From Microcaldota archaeon (GTDB lineage Archaea; Micrarchaeota; Micrarchaeia; Micrarchaeales; Micrarchaeaceae): a DNA stretch of 44,924 nt. A model generated the notes under the pieces. That model ran no database searches, was not told the origin of the DNA, and was given only the letters and a program-made list of their open reading frames with translations. Location of the stretch: the NCBI GenBank assembly GCA_021801905.1, contig JAKABJ010000002.1, positions 1-44,924 of the forward strand, read 5' to 3'. Position 1 is the stretch's first letter; each line of letters starts with the position of its first letter. This document shows positions 27,496-37,434 of this stretch, in pieces. A program made the position numbers and the translations under genes.

Positions 27496-29145
27496 GTGGT
27501 AGTAATGGAGGACCAATGCAAGATAGTGGTAACAGCGGCTCTGCCTTACTCTTATTCGATACCGCACCTGGGCAATTTTGTAGGGTCTATTTTGCCGGCA
27601 GATGTTTATTATAAGTATTTGAAGATGTCGCAAAAGGATGCAATCTTTATTTGTGGATCTGATCAGCATGGAACTTCAGGAGAAGCAACTGCAATAAAAG
27701 CGAACACTACCCCGGATATACTTTCTGAAGAGATACATTCTAGGCTTAAGGAAATATTCTCAAAATATAACTGCACATTTACTTATTACGGTAAAACCCA
27801 CACTGAACAAAATCGCAGCGTTGTCTACGAAATATTCAAGGCGCTTGATAACCATTCCTATATAGTGGAAGTCGAAAACATAATGCCGTATTGCAATAAT
27901 AATCAGATGTACCTTGCTGATACTCTTATAGAAGGCACGTGCCCTTACTGCAAATATAATGGTGCAAAGGGGAACCAGTGCGAGAATTGCGGCAGGCTTC
28001 TAGAACCGCAGCAGCTAGTAGAGCCGCATTGCACCATATGCGGAAATAAAGATCTTGTATTTAAATCTGTAAAGAGCCTTGCGCTTGCGCTGGATAAGCT
28101 CCAGGACAAGATTTTCACATTCATAAACAGCAGCTTAGGCAATCATTGGAGCAAGAATTCGGTTAATAAGCCAATATCTTACATAAAAGAAGGCCTTAAA
28201 CCTAGAGAGATAACAAGAAATACGAAGTGGGGTTTTTCTGTTCCGAAGAAAGGTTACGAAGATCAGAACATATATGTTTGGTTCGACGCGTTGATAGGGT
28301 ATATTGGCATAACCAAAGAATGGGATGAGAGCAGATGGGAGGGCTATTGGAAGGGCAGGGGCAACCGCATAATACATTTTATGGGTAAAGATAATATTGA
28401 ATTCCACACATTGGTATGGCCAGGCATACTTATAGGAGCAGACCTTGGTTTTACAATGCCGACCACAATAAGAGCTTCAGAGTACCTGCTTTCAAAGGGG
28501 CTTAAATTCTCTAAAAGCAGAGGTGCTGGATTAGATATGGAAAAAGCGATACAGATTTTGCCTGCAGATTATTGGAGGTTTATGCTGATGTACTTATACC
28601 CTGAAACCGCAGACACAGACCTTTCCGACAGCCTTGCTTTGCAGATAATAAACGGGGTAATAAATGACAATATAGGCAATTTGATAAATAGAGTTATGAA
28701 GTTTGCCAAAGAAAATTCCAAATTGCTAACTTTGGACTGCAGAGCTCCGGCAGAAATAGGGCGCGTTGGAGAGATATTTGAAAAATACATTAAGTGCTTT
28801 GATTCTTTTGCGCTTAGGGAGGCACTCCAATCCATAGTTGAGCTTTCATCGTTAGGAAATTCGCTGATCGGAAACCAAAAGCCATGGCTTCGCATAAAGG
28901 ATGCAAAAAATCATGCGGCATTGTCTGCAGAATTATCCGACTTGCTATCAATAGTCTATACTTTAGGAGTACTGCTATGGCCTTTTACCCCTAAGAAAAG
29001 CGCGGATATTCTGGCTTATTTTGGGATAGAAAAAGAGCCGAATTTTGAAATGCTGAAGGATAAGCCATTATTTAATAGGGAAAAGGAGGTTATTCCTCTT
29101 TTTGAGAAAATTGATGATAAGAAAGGCGCTTTTACTCTTGGTTAG
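27496..29145 (+). CDS. metG: Methionyl-tRNA synthetase catalytic subunit
   Basis: ALPYSYSIPHLGNFVGSILPADVY; KFSKSRGAGLDM (KMSKS equivalent); four-Cys zinc knuckles. Confidence 0.96.
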   Translation: MVVMEDQCKIVVTAALPYSYSIPHLGNFVGSILPADVYYKYLKMSQKDAIFICGSDQHGTSGEATAIKANTTPDILSEEIHSRLKEIFSKYNCTFTYYGKTHTEQNRSVVYEIFKALDNHSYIVEVENIMPYCNNNQMYLADTLIEGTCPYCKYNGAKGNQCENCGRLLEPQQLVEPHCTICGNKDLVFKSVKSLALALDKLQDKIFTFINSSLGNHWSKNSVNKPISYIKEGLKPREITRNTKWGFSVPKKGYEDQNIYVWFDALIGYIGITKEWDESRWEGYWKGRGNRIIHFMGKDNIEFHTLVWPGILIGADLGFTMPTTIRASEYLLSKGLKFSKSRGAGLDMEKAIQILPADYWRFMLMYLYPETADTDLSDSLALQIINGVINDNIGNLINRVMKFAKENSKLLTLDCRAPAEIGRVGEIFEKYIKCFDSFALREALQSIVELSSLGNSLIGNQKPWLRIKDAKNHAALSAELSDLLSIVYTLGVLLWPFTPKKSADILAYFGIEKEPNFEMLKDKPLFNREKEVIPLFEKIDDKKGAFTLG

Positions 29146-29209
29146 GTTTTTCTTGAGTGAATGCCGACTTTTGGTTTATCTTTTGTTATTTATTTTATGC
29201 ATAAGTGCA

Positions 29210-29533
29210 TCATCGCACCCTGCTGCCTGGTGGAATTTCTTTATCGCTTAAAAGCACAGATACCACAGCATCGCTCTCGGCTGCAAGAACCATTCCTTCA
29301 GATGAAAAGCCCGCTATATTTTTTGGTTCTATGTTTACCAAGACAATGACATTTTTACCTATCAGTTCGTCTTTCTGATAAGCATTCTTTATACCTGCGG
29401 CTATATTTTTTATTCCCAATTCGCCCAAGTCTATCTTTAGGCCATACATGGGTTTGCGTGATTCCAATTCCACGACTTCTATTATTTTACCAACTCTTAT
29501 GTCAAGAGATAAAAAATCGTTTATTGTTGCCAT
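29210..29533 (-). CDS. MetRS beta-type tRNA-binding (EMAPII/CsaA-like OB-fold) protein
   Basis: FLSLDIRVGKIIEVVELESRKPMYGLKIDLGELGIKNIAAGIKNAYQKDELIGKNVIVLVNIEPKNIAGFSSEGMVLAA. Confidence 0.92.
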   Translation of the reverse strand: MATINDFLSLDIRVGKIIEVVELESRKPMYGLKIDLGELGIKNIAAGIKNAYQKDELIGKNVIVLVNIEPKNIAGFSSEGMVLAAESDAVVSVLLSDKEIPPGSRVR

Positions 29534-29595
29534 TTACCCCTTCATGAGTTCTTGTTAAGGATATAAATACCTATCTAGATGAGAGTCCTGGAGCA

Positions 29596-29620
29596 GGCTT
29601 TGTTGAAAAAGTCAAATTTT
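29596..29620 (+). repeat. Solo transposon end related to the left TIR at 8471
   Basis: GGCTTTGTTGAAAAAGTCAAATTTT, 21/25 identical to 8471-8495. Confidence 0.6.
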
Positions 29621-29695
29621 GTTGATAAAGTAAGACTAAATCAAAAACCCACTGAAACAATAACATATTAATATCTTAAAAATTAAAATCCATAT

Positions 29696-30202
29696 ATGTA
29701 TATGGATGATATGCATGCGGTAGGGCCAGCTAGCCGTTTTAGTAAACTGATTGAGGGGAAATTTGAAGAGACCGCTTTCAATATTCCTGTAATTTTATGC
29801 GAAGTTGCAGAGCTAAAGGAGTACAATAAAAATCCTGGAATCAATTTCACTGTAACTCCTGCCGGTAGACTAAAGCTTATTGTAGAAGCCCCTGATAGAA
29901 AAATCGCTCCAATGAGCTTGTTTATATATGCAGAAGGGGATGAAAACCTTAGGAGATTGGAGGAGTTGCGATTGGCTCTGGAAAATGGAGGAGCTCCTCG
30001 CATATATACAATTGATAACATTACAAAAAGAGTTTCCAAAAACCCATTCTATGAATGGCATTTGAGCACCTCCATAAAAAATGGTGAAATTCCGATAAAA
30101 GGAATGAATTTGAAAACAGGAATTGCCCATATAGGAGGCATGTTGAGGAACAACCCGCATGAGCAGCATGTGCCCCCTTTGGAAACCTGGTATAGAACAT
30201 AA
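29696..30202 (+). CDS. Hypothetical protein
   Basis: 168-aa ORF, no recognised family. Confidence 0.45.
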   Translation: MYMDDMHAVGPASRFSKLIEGKFEETAFNIPVILCEVAELKEYNKNPGINFTVTPAGRLKLIVEAPDRKIAPMSLFIYAEGDENLRRLEELRLALENGGAPRIYTIDNITKRVSKNPFYEWHLSTSIKNGEIPIKGMNLKTGIAHIGGMLRNNPHEQHVPPLETWYRT

Positions 30203-30263
30203 AGGAAAACTATAAATAGTTTAATTTATTATCTAAACTACTTATTTTGTATTAGTTAGTGAT

Positions 30264-30665
30264 ATGATGAGCCAATTTGGAGTGCAAATGCACATGAAGT
30301 CCAACACCAAAGGTGCTGGAAATGGAAAAAGAGTTATAAAGTCCAGAGATAAAAGGAGGGCGGAGATAGGAAGCTATTTCTCAGCTACTAAGATGACTGA
30401 GAAGAATGTTGTAAGAGCACACAGGATGAGAGGCGGATCTGTAAGGATGGCACTAAAGGGCGCAGGATTTGTGAATCTGCTTACTGGAGAAGGCTACAAG
30501 AAAACAAAAATAACAGGAGTCCTCGAATCAAAAGACAATAGGAACTTTGCAAGGCAGAACATAATAACAAAAGGCACTATAATAAACACTGAAGCCGGAA
30601 AAGCAGAGGTAATAAACAGGCCTGGAAGAGAAGGGAGCATTAATGCAAGACTTATAAAAGCGTGA
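30264..30665 (+). CDS. rps8e: Ribosomal protein S8e
   Basis: RDKRRAEIGSYFSATKM...VRAHRMRGGSVRMAL...NRPGREGSINARLI. Confidence 0.93.
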   Translation: MMSQFGVQMHMKSNTKGAGNGKRVIKSRDKRRAEIGSYFSATKMTEKNVVRAHRMRGGSVRMALKGAGFVNLLTGEGYKKTKITGVLESKDNRNFARQNIITKGTIINTEAGKAEVINRPGREGSINARLIKA

Positions 30666-30671
30666 TTTATT

Positions 30672-31049
30672 TTGCCTGTAGCTGTATATGAGATTGATGC
30701 CTCGGAGGTTGAGTCTTTTAAGAAATTTCTAGAGTATGATCCATATCTGGATAAGGCGCTTAGCGAAGAGGAACTAAAAAAACTAAACAGCGATAAGCTT
30801 GCGAACATAATATTTGCAAGGCAGGAATATAGCTTGAGAGATGGCAGAGCTTTGGGGATGGAAGATGGGAAATATTATCTTTACCTTAAAGCTAACGATG
30901 AATTTCTAGCTCTTGCTCAAGAGAAGCTTCTAAAGAGCTTCAAGAGTATAAAAAGGGCATCGAAAGTGGCAGAAGAAAAGTTCAATGCGATAATTAAAGA
31001 AGAGGAGGACCGAGCAAATGCTGGTGTAGGGGCAATATTCGGTGGCTGA
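30672..31049 (+). CDS. Hypothetical protein (TTG start)
   Basis: 125-aa ORF tightly packed between S8e and carbamoyltransferase genes. Confidence 0.6.
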   Translation: MPVAVYEIDASEVESFKKFLEYDPYLDKALSEEELKKLNSDKLANIIFARQEYSLRDGRALGMEDGKYYLYLKANDEFLALAQEKLLKSFKSIKRASKVAEEKFNAIIKEEEDRANAGVGAIFGG

Positions 31050-31952
31050 ATGAACCTAGTGAGTTCGGAAGATCTGTCTAAAGAGGACATAAATAAGATA
31101 TTGAACATTGCCGATAGCCTTATAGAAAATCGCTCAGAGAGGGCCCTGAGAGAACACTCCACGCTTGCGCTGTTATTTGAAAAACCCTCTACTAGAACAA
31201 GAGTTTCTTTTGAAACCGCAATAATACAGCTTGGTGGCGCACCGATATACATAGATGCATCTTCATCCCAGCTGAAGCGCGGTGAAAAAATATCAGATAC
31301 TGCAAAGGTGCTTAGCGGATATTGCGATTTTATAGCAGCCAGAATGTCCAAGCATTCCGATATTTTAGAGATGGCAGGAAGCTCATCCTCCCCTGTTATA
31401 AATGCATTGAGCGACCTTGAGCATCCGACGCAGGCATTGACCGACGTATATACTATAAAACAGCACTTTGGCAACCTGCGCGACGTGAAGATTGCTTTTA
31501 TGGGAGACATCGCAACAAACACTGCAAATTCCTTGATGATAACTGCAGCAAAACTCGGGGCAGAGGTCGCCCTGATAGGACCGGCAGAACAGAGCCCTAA
31601 CGTTACCTATTTCAATAAGGCAAGAGAGTACAGCAAAGTATGGCATTATTATGACTCAATAGAGGAAGGCCTTGATGACGCCGACATAATATATACAGAC
31701 ACTTTTGTAAGCATGGGAAATGAGGATGATGCAGAAAAGAGAAGGAAGTTATTCGCCCCATATCAAGTAAATAGCAAGGCATTATCTTATGCTTCAAAAA
31801 AGGCATTGGTTATGCACTGCTTACCAGCCCACAGAGGAGAGGAGATCACTGCTGACGTGATAGACGGGGATAGGAGCATCGTATGGGAGCAGGCGAAAAA
31901 TAAGCTTCTTATTGCTAAGGCAGTCCTTCTTTTCCTATCAGAAAGAGCATAA
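31050..31952 (+). CDS. argF: Ornithine carbamoyltransferase
   Basis: FEKPSTRTRVSFE, HPTQALTD, MHCLPAHRGEEIT. Confidence 0.92.
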   Translation: MNLVSSEDLSKEDINKILNIADSLIENRSERALREHSTLALLFEKPSTRTRVSFETAIIQLGGAPIYIDASSSQLKRGEKISDTAKVLSGYCDFIAARMSKHSDILEMAGSSSSPVINALSDLEHPTQALTDVYTIKQHFGNLRDVKIAFMGDIATNTANSLMITAAKLGAEVALIGPAEQSPNVTYFNKAREYSKVWHYYDSIEEGLDDADIIYTDTFVSMGNEDDAEKRRKLFAPYQVNSKALSYASKKALVMHCLPAHRGEEITADVIDGDRSIVWEQAKNKLLIAKAVLLFLSERA

Positions 31953-32036
31953 CTGGCGTGCGGGATCTGGGAAGAGCGCTCTGAATGGATTACAGTTAGG
32001 TTTATAATATTGCATTGGGATTACTCTGCTGGTATT

Positions 32037-32678
32037 ATGGAACTGTTTGGAAGGGTAGCATTAGCAGCGCTTATCTTGATAGTCATATTCAGCTCTGCAA
32101 TAATTATTTACAAATATACGCTGGGCAAACCGGGAACGCTTAATGCTGAGCAGGCGGGACAGGCTGTCCTCAACGATCTTCAGCTCTCCTATCCGAATTC
32201 AACAGTAACTATAATTAACACGAGCAAGGAGAATTCTTCATCGTCTAGCTGGAACATATTTGTAAGCTTGGTTTATAATGCTACAAGCCCCTGCCCGACC
32301 GTCTATCTTGAAGAGTACACATATCCTGCCTTTAATTTTGTGCCCACCATAGCCAACCTATATACAAAAGACTGCATAATATATGGATTGTCCCAGACAA
32401 AGCTCCCTTATTATACTTATCTGATAACCTCTCCTGAAATAGCCATAGCTAAATCTTACAATGCATCTTTCCCATCAGTATTAAGGTATGTGCAGGAGTA
32501 CGGATACCAGAATGTTAAGGTGCATGCTGTGCACTACTCTCTTCTTGGGAATATTCCATTTACAAATGAGACTTTCAAAAACGTTTGGCTCATAAATTAT
32601 ACGGCTGCCGGGGCAAGCTCATCCCAACTACTGATAATGAATGCGACCGGGAGCATACTCTATAATTATACTAATTAA
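32037..32678 (+). CDS. Membrane-anchored exported protein of unknown function
   Basis: MELFGRVALAALILIVIFSSAIIIYKYTLG N-terminal TM. Confidence 0.6.
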   Translation: MELFGRVALAALILIVIFSSAIIIYKYTLGKPGTLNAEQAGQAVLNDLQLSYPNSTVTIINTSKENSSSSSWNIFVSLVYNATSPCPTVYLEEYTYPAFNFVPTIANLYTKDCIIYGLSQTKLPYYTYLITSPEIAIAKSYNASFPSVLRYVQEYGYQNVKVHAVHYSLLGNIPFTNETFKNVWLINYTAAGASSSQLLIMNATGSILYNYTN

Positions 32679-32736
32679 TCAGGGAAGTATTGCACGTTTT
32701 TTTAATACTTTTGTTTACTTGCATATATTTCTTATA

Positions 32737-32762
32737 TTAAAGTAAAAATAGTTATACTTTAA
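32737..32762. promoter_or_regulatory. Perfect 8-bp inverted repeat upstream of ftsZ pair
   Basis: TTAAAGTA-AAAATAGTTA-TACTTTAA about 35 bp before the ftsZ start. Confidence 0.4.
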
Positions 32763-32795
32763 TAAATAAATGTTCTTGCTTGATTTGAGGCAGTT

Positions 32796-33944
32796 ATGCC
32801 AAACTACTACTATCAAAGCAAAAAGCACAAGGCTTTTAAAGCTTATGAGAGAAGATATTTTGGCGATAAGATGAACGACCTTGTAAGCGACCTATTGGGG
32901 CAATCAAGAGAGAGCAGTGGGAATGGACAAAGCGCAGCGGATAGTTTCAGTTCTTCTGAAATAAAGATCGTAACCTGCGGTTTGGGAGGAGCTGGATGCA
33001 ATATTGTAAACAGACTACTTAAAGCTGGAGTAAAAGGGACAGAATTTATTGCGGTAAATACAGACGGCCAGCACTTTAAGATTATAGACGAAAGAATAAA
33101 GAAACTACTTATAGGAAAAGCACTCACAAGAGGCCTTGGTGCCGGAGGAGATGCATCAGTAGGTGCAAAGGCAGCTGAAGTGGACAGGCATTTGATAGAA
33201 GAGGCATTCAATGGAGCGCAGCTAGTCTTCCTTGCCGCAGGAATGGGAGGAGGAACTGGAGGCGGTGCAATACACGTAGCTGCACAGGTGGCAAAGGAGC
33301 AGGGCGCCATAGTTGTTGCGATGGTCACATATCCGTTCCAACTGGAAAGAGTCAGGATGGCAAAGGCGGAAGACGCAATACAGAAACTAAGAAATTACTG
33401 CGACAGCGTAATAATACTTGACAACAACCAGCTGGTAAAGCTAGTGCCTAACCTTCCAATGAACGAGGCTTTTGCACTTGCAGATTCTGTGCTTGCAAAG
33501 GCGATAGGAGGACTTGTGTGGACAATAACACAACCAAGCATGATAAACATAGACTTTGCTGACGTAAAATCCATAATGGTCGGAGGCGGAGTAGGATTCA
33601 TAGCTGTTGGAACTGGAAACGGAGCGAACAAGGTAGATGCCGCTGCGGAAGGTGTCTTGAAGAACAAGCTTCTTGATGTAGACTTCGAAGGCGCATCTGG
33701 TGCACTGGTACACATATCCGGAGGAGCCTCTCTTTCAATAGGAGATGCTGTAAAGGCAGGTGAGATAATTACCGAAAGAATGGCACAGACCGCAAATGTA
33801 AAATGGGGTGCCAGGATAATACCAGGGTACGAAGACAAGCTCGAGATAGTCGCCATAGTTACAGGAGTAAAGGGCTCAAGCGTGGTAGGCAGGCTCGAGC
33901 AGAAGAAGGCGGAAGCCTATTCTGACCTTGAGACCATCGGTTGA
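32796..33944 (+). CDS. ftsZ: Cell division protein FtsZ, paralog 1
   Basis: CGLGGAGCNIVNRL, AAGMGGGTGGGA, INIDFADV T7 loop. Confidence 0.97.
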   Translation: MPNYYYQSKKHKAFKAYERRYFGDKMNDLVSDLLGQSRESSGNGQSAADSFSSSEIKIVTCGLGGAGCNIVNRLLKAGVKGTEFIAVNTDGQHFKIIDERIKKLLIGKALTRGLGAGGDASVGAKAAEVDRHLIEEAFNGAQLVFLAAGMGGGTGGGAIHVAAQVAKEQGAIVVAMVTYPFQLERVRMAKAEDAIQKLRNYCDSVIILDNNQLVKLVPNLPMNEAFALADSVLAKAIGGLVWTITQPSMINIDFADVKSIMVGGGVGFIAVGTGNGANKVDAAAEGVLKNKLLDVDFEGASGALVHISGGASLSIGDAVKAGEIITERMAQTANVKWGARIIPGYEDKLEIVAIVTGVKGSSVVGRLEQKKAEAYSDLETIG

Positions 33945-33962
33945 CCTTTAATATTAAGTGAT

Positions 33963-34976
33963 TTGATGTTGGCAGGGAATCTTGAAGAGGAATACCTAGC
34001 AAAGCTTGCTGTTGTAGGAGTAGGAGGACAGGGCTCAAACCTTGTAAACAGACTTTACAACCAAGGGATGCGAAGCGCTTCCACAGTTGTGATAAACACA
34101 GATGCGAAGCACCTCAACATAGTCAATGCCAGCAGAAAATTGCTAATAGGAAAGGAGATAACACATGGACTGGGGGCCGGAGGCTTCCCTGAAGTTGCAG
34201 AGAAATGCGCAGAGGCAAACAAGAACGAGATAGCCAGCTCTATAGAGGGCAGCGACATAGTCTTCATTGCTGCAGGAATGGGAGGAGGAACTGGAGGCGG
34301 AGCTGCTCCTGTGGTAGCCAAATTGGCCAGGGAGATGGGTGCGCTTGTAGTTGCTTTTGTAACTTATCCGTTTGCAGTAGAAAGAAGCAGAAAGAACAAG
34401 GCGGATTGGTCATTGCAGCAGCTTCAAAAGTATGCTGATACAACTGTAGTCATAGAAAATGATAGGCTGCTAAGCTATGCCCCTAACCTTCCAATGGACA
34501 GAGCATTCGAACTGATAGACTCTGTAGCTTGCAATGCAGTTAGAGGAATATCTGACACCCTTATGCTCCCAAGCCTGATAAACCTGGATTTTGCCGATGT
34601 AAGGGCTGTGATGCACGATGCTGGCACAGCAGTGATAAATATTGGCTCAGGAAGCGGGCATGACAAGGTTGAGGCTGCTATAAAATCCACACTGAGCCAT
34701 CCAATGCTGAACGTGGACATGGCTGGAGGCAAAAGCGCGCTTGTGCATGTCACTGGAGGCAGCTCCCTAACAATACAGGAGGCAACAGAGATAGGGGCAG
34801 GAGTAACAGAAGGACTGGATGCAAAAGCCAACGTAATATTCGGAGCAAGACTGGTGCCTGAACTTAACGACAGCATAAGGGTAATGTCAATAGTCACAGG
34901 AGTGACTCCACGATTCGGGGTTGGAATAAAGAAAGATGTTGAAAGAGGCACAGAATTCAACCTTGACAGAGTTTGA
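33963..34976 (+). CDS. ftsZ: Cell division protein FtsZ, paralog 2
   Basis: VGVGGQGSNLVNRL, AAGMGGGTGGGA, INLDFADV T7 loop. Confidence 0.97.
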   Translation: MMLAGNLEEEYLAKLAVVGVGGQGSNLVNRLYNQGMRSASTVVINTDAKHLNIVNASRKLLIGKEITHGLGAGGFPEVAEKCAEANKNEIASSIEGSDIVFIAAGMGGGTGGGAAPVVAKLAREMGALVVAFVTYPFAVERSRKNKADWSLQQLQKYADTTVVIENDRLLSYAPNLPMDRAFELIDSVACNAVRGISDTLMLPSLINLDFADVRAVMHDAGTAVINIGSGSGHDKVEAAIKSTLSHPMLNVDMAGGKSALVHVTGGSSLTIQEATEIGAGVTEGLDAKANVIFGARLVPELNDSIRVMSIVTGVTPRFGVGIKKDVERGTEFNLDRV

Positions 34977-35066
34977 TGATTTTCAAAGGATTCCGAATAT
35001 AGCAATAGCCTTTATAAACTCTTTGCAGCCTAACTAAAATATTCTAAAGTATGAAGGCGAGTTACA

Positions 35067-35471
35067 ATGAGCGATGAGATAGCAATTATTTCAATGAAAG
35101 ATGTGAAGATAGGCAGGTATATAATAATAGACGGAGTGCCTTGCAAAGTAGTTGACATAGAGACAAGCTCTCCGGGAAAGCACGGCTCTGCCAAGATGAG
35201 AGTTACTGCGATGGGCATGTTCGAGGGCCAAAAGAAAACATTGCTGAAGCCCAGCAGCGGAACTGTAGAGGCGCCGGTTGTAACTAAGAAGAAGGCGCAG
35301 GTGGTATCAGTAGGAGAATCCTCTATGCAATTGATGGACTCCCAGACTTATGAAGTATATGAGCTTCCATTGACAGATGAATTTAGAGGAAAGATGAAAC
35401 CCGGAATGGAGGTGGAGGTTATGGAAGCCATGGGAAGGAAAGCCTTTTCAAGAATACTGACAAACGAGTGA
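35067..35471 (+). CDS. Translation initiation factor aIF5A
   Basis: SSPGKHGSAKMRV hypusination loop; OB-fold C-terminal domain. Confidence 0.96.
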   Translation: MSDEIAIISMKDVKIGRYIIIDGVPCKVVDIETSSPGKHGSAKMRVTAMGMFEGQKKTLLKPSSGTVEAPVVTKKKAQVVSVGESSMQLMDSQTYEVYELPLTDEFRGKMKPGMEVEVMEAMGRKAFSRILTNE

Positions 35472-35475
35472 TTGC

Positions 35476-35805
35476 TTGGACATAAATATATTATCAGATG
35501 TGGAAAACAAGACGCTCAATAGGAGAGAGATAGAATTTGCTGTTGTGCAGGATGCAAGCACAGAAAGAAGCGATAATATCAAGGTTGAACTCTGCAAGAA
35601 GCTAAACCTAAACCCTGATTGCACATTAATAAGCAAGATCCACCAGGAGTTCGGCATGCGAAGGAGCAGGGGATTTGCGCATTCATACAAATCGAAAGAG
35701 GAGATGGCAAACGCAGAACCAAAATACCTGCTGGAGAGGCTTTCCAAGAAGAGCAAGAAGGATAACAAGGAAAAGCCGGGCGATGCTGCTGCAGAGATAA
35801 AGTGA
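35476..35805 (+). CDS. rps24e: Ribosomal protein S24e (TTG start)
   Basis: ENKTLNRREIEFAV...FGMRRSRGFAHSYKSKEEM. Confidence 0.92.
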   Translation: MDINILSDVENKTLNRREIEFAVVQDASTERSDNIKVELCKKLNLNPDCTLISKIHQEFGMRRSRGFAHSYKSKEEMANAEPKYLLERLSKKSKKDNKEKPGDAAAEIK

Positions 35806-35809
35806 ATTT

Positions 35810-35956
35810 ATGGCCGATAAAAAAACTGCAAGAAAGGAATACAAGCCAGGAAGGCAGTGCCAGAAATGCGGCTGCAGGCTTGCTCAGCACAAAAACAGGG
35901 TTTCTTGCGGCAGATGCGGATACACCGAATTTATTGGACATGGGGAGAAGGTGTGA
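35810..35956 (+). CDS. rps27ae: Ribosomal protein S27ae (48 aa), missing from the ORF track
   Basis: Translated by hand: MADKKTARKEYKPGRQCQKCGCRLAQHKNRVSCGRCGYTEFIGHGEKV. Confidence 0.92.
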   Translation: MADKKTARKEYKPGRQCQKCGCRLAQHKNRVSCGRCGYTEFIGHGEKV

Positions 35957-35959
35957 TTT

Positions 35960-36640
35960 TTGGCTAAGAGGCGCAGGATAAGCAAGGCGGTGCCTGAAAG
36001 AAAAGCTGTTAGATATGCAATATATTCCTTATTTTTGATTCTTATATTAATAATCGGAATCTCAACTTGGTACTATTCTGTAGGAGGCATTAGCCAGGCT
36101 TATTTCATAGTTGTTGCATCTATCGCGCAATCTTTTGCATTCTCTATGCTTGCTATCGCATGGATGACATTTAAGGGAAACAACCTTAAGCAGATAATTG
36201 CAGGGCTTGGGCTGTGGAAGAAGATAACATGGAAGAAAGCCGCAGCTTTAGGGATCTCTGCGTTTCTTCTGATATTTGTTCTTGAGATAGGGCTTAGCCT
36301 TTTCGAAAGCTTGACAGGAATCCAGCTTCCTACGAATGTCCAGCAGATTTTTAGCGGGCTGCCTTTGTATTTTATAGTGTTTTCAACAATATTGGCACCG
36401 ATTAATGAGGAGATACTCTTCAGGGGTTTTCTTGTGCCAAGGATAGGGATAATAGCAAGCGCGGTAATCTTTGGCTTCCTGCATTACCTTTCCTATGCAT
36501 CCATATCAGAATTTATAGCCGCATTTGCATTTGGAATAATAGCAGGGTATATAAGAAAGAGGTATTCCTCGTTGTACCCGTCAATACTAGCGCATGTGCT
36601 GGTTAATGCGCTGGGCTTCCTTTTAATATTTGCAATATAG
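35960..36640 (+). CDS. CPBP (CAAX/Abi) family intramembrane metalloprotease
   Basis: NEEILFRGFLVPR, FGFLHYLSY, ILAHVLVNALG. Confidence 0.92.
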   Translation: MAKRRRISKAVPERKAVRYAIYSLFLILILIIGISTWYYSVGGISQAYFIVVASIAQSFAFSMLAIAWMTFKGNNLKQIIAGLGLWKKITWKKAAALGISAFLLIFVLEIGLSLFESLTGIQLPTNVQQIFSGLPLYFIVFSTILAPINEEILFRGFLVPRIGIIASAVIFGFLHYLSYASISEFIAAFAFGIIAGYIRKRYSSLYPSILAHVLVNALGFLLIFAI

Positions 36641-36648
36641 GTAAAACC

Positions 36649-37344
36649 ATGAATCTTAGAGTAATAATAGTAGAGCCGCTTTACCAGATAAACCTTGGGT
36701 ATATTGCAAGGATTGCAAAGAACTTCGGCGTAAGAGAGCTTATAATAATAAAACCAAGGTGCCAGGTTAAAGGAAAAGAGGCATTGAAATACTCTAAACA
36801 CGCTGCAGATTTGCTATCCAATGCCAAGGTAACAGAGAGCCTTTCCGATGCCATTGCAGGGACTTTTGTAATAGGAACCACTGCCCTGCCTGAAAAAACA
36901 GGCTCTGCGTTTCACAATATTTTCACAGTAGATGAGACAATAAAAATGCTTGAGAAAAACAAGGCTAAAGCAGCCTCTCTTCTTATAGGGAGGGATGACA
37001 CAGGGCTATCTAAAGACGAAATAAAAAAATGCGATGCGGTAATAAGCATAGAAACGCCAGGAGAATATTCTTCTTTGAATATATCACACGCGCTTGCGAT
37101 ATTGCTTTATGAATTTACAAATAAGCTAGGCGTCAATAAAAAGTATCTAAAAAGAAGCGCAGAAAACGAGGATGTAGAACAGGTAATCAGGCTGTTTAGA
37201 AAATTAATATCAGGCAGAAAAGACATACGGAAGAAAAAAGATGTCGAAATGGCATTTAGTCATGTAGTAAAAAGGGCTTGCCCTACCAAAAAGGAGCTGG
37301 CAGCCATATCTATAGCAATTTCATTCAGAAGGAATAGGAAGTGA
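36649..37344 (+). CDS. SpoU-type RNA 2'-O-methyltransferase, TrmJ-like
   Basis: VEPLYQINLGYIARIAKNFGV; LLIGRDDTGLSKDEI; SSLNISHALAILLYE. Confidence 0.92.
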   Translation: MNLRVIIVEPLYQINLGYIARIAKNFGVRELIIIKPRCQVKGKEALKYSKHAADLLSNAKVTESLSDAIAGTFVIGTTALPEKTGSAFHNIFTVDETIKMLEKNKAKAASLLIGRDDTGLSKDEIKKCDAVISIETPGEYSSLNISHALAILLYEFTNKLGVNKKYLKRSAENEDVEQVIRLFRKLISGRKDIRKKKDVEMAFSHVVKRACPTKKELAAISIAISFRRNRK

Positions 37345-37434
37345 CACCCTCACACCGGTAAACGGCGCTGGCTTTATTTGCATCATTTAACAATGCTAAA
37401 GGTAATGCCCAGTTGTATAAGTATGAGCGCAGGT

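Noticed and set aside
30917-31522. 201-aa minus-strand ORF
   Set aside because: Antisense to the carbamoyltransferase gene
31973-31982. AGAGCGCTCT palindrome after argF
   Set aside because: Short, single occurrence, no supporting context
32843-33856. Proline/serine-rich minus-strand ORFs (161, 153 aa)
   Set aside because: Shadow ORFs of the Gly-rich FtsZ gene
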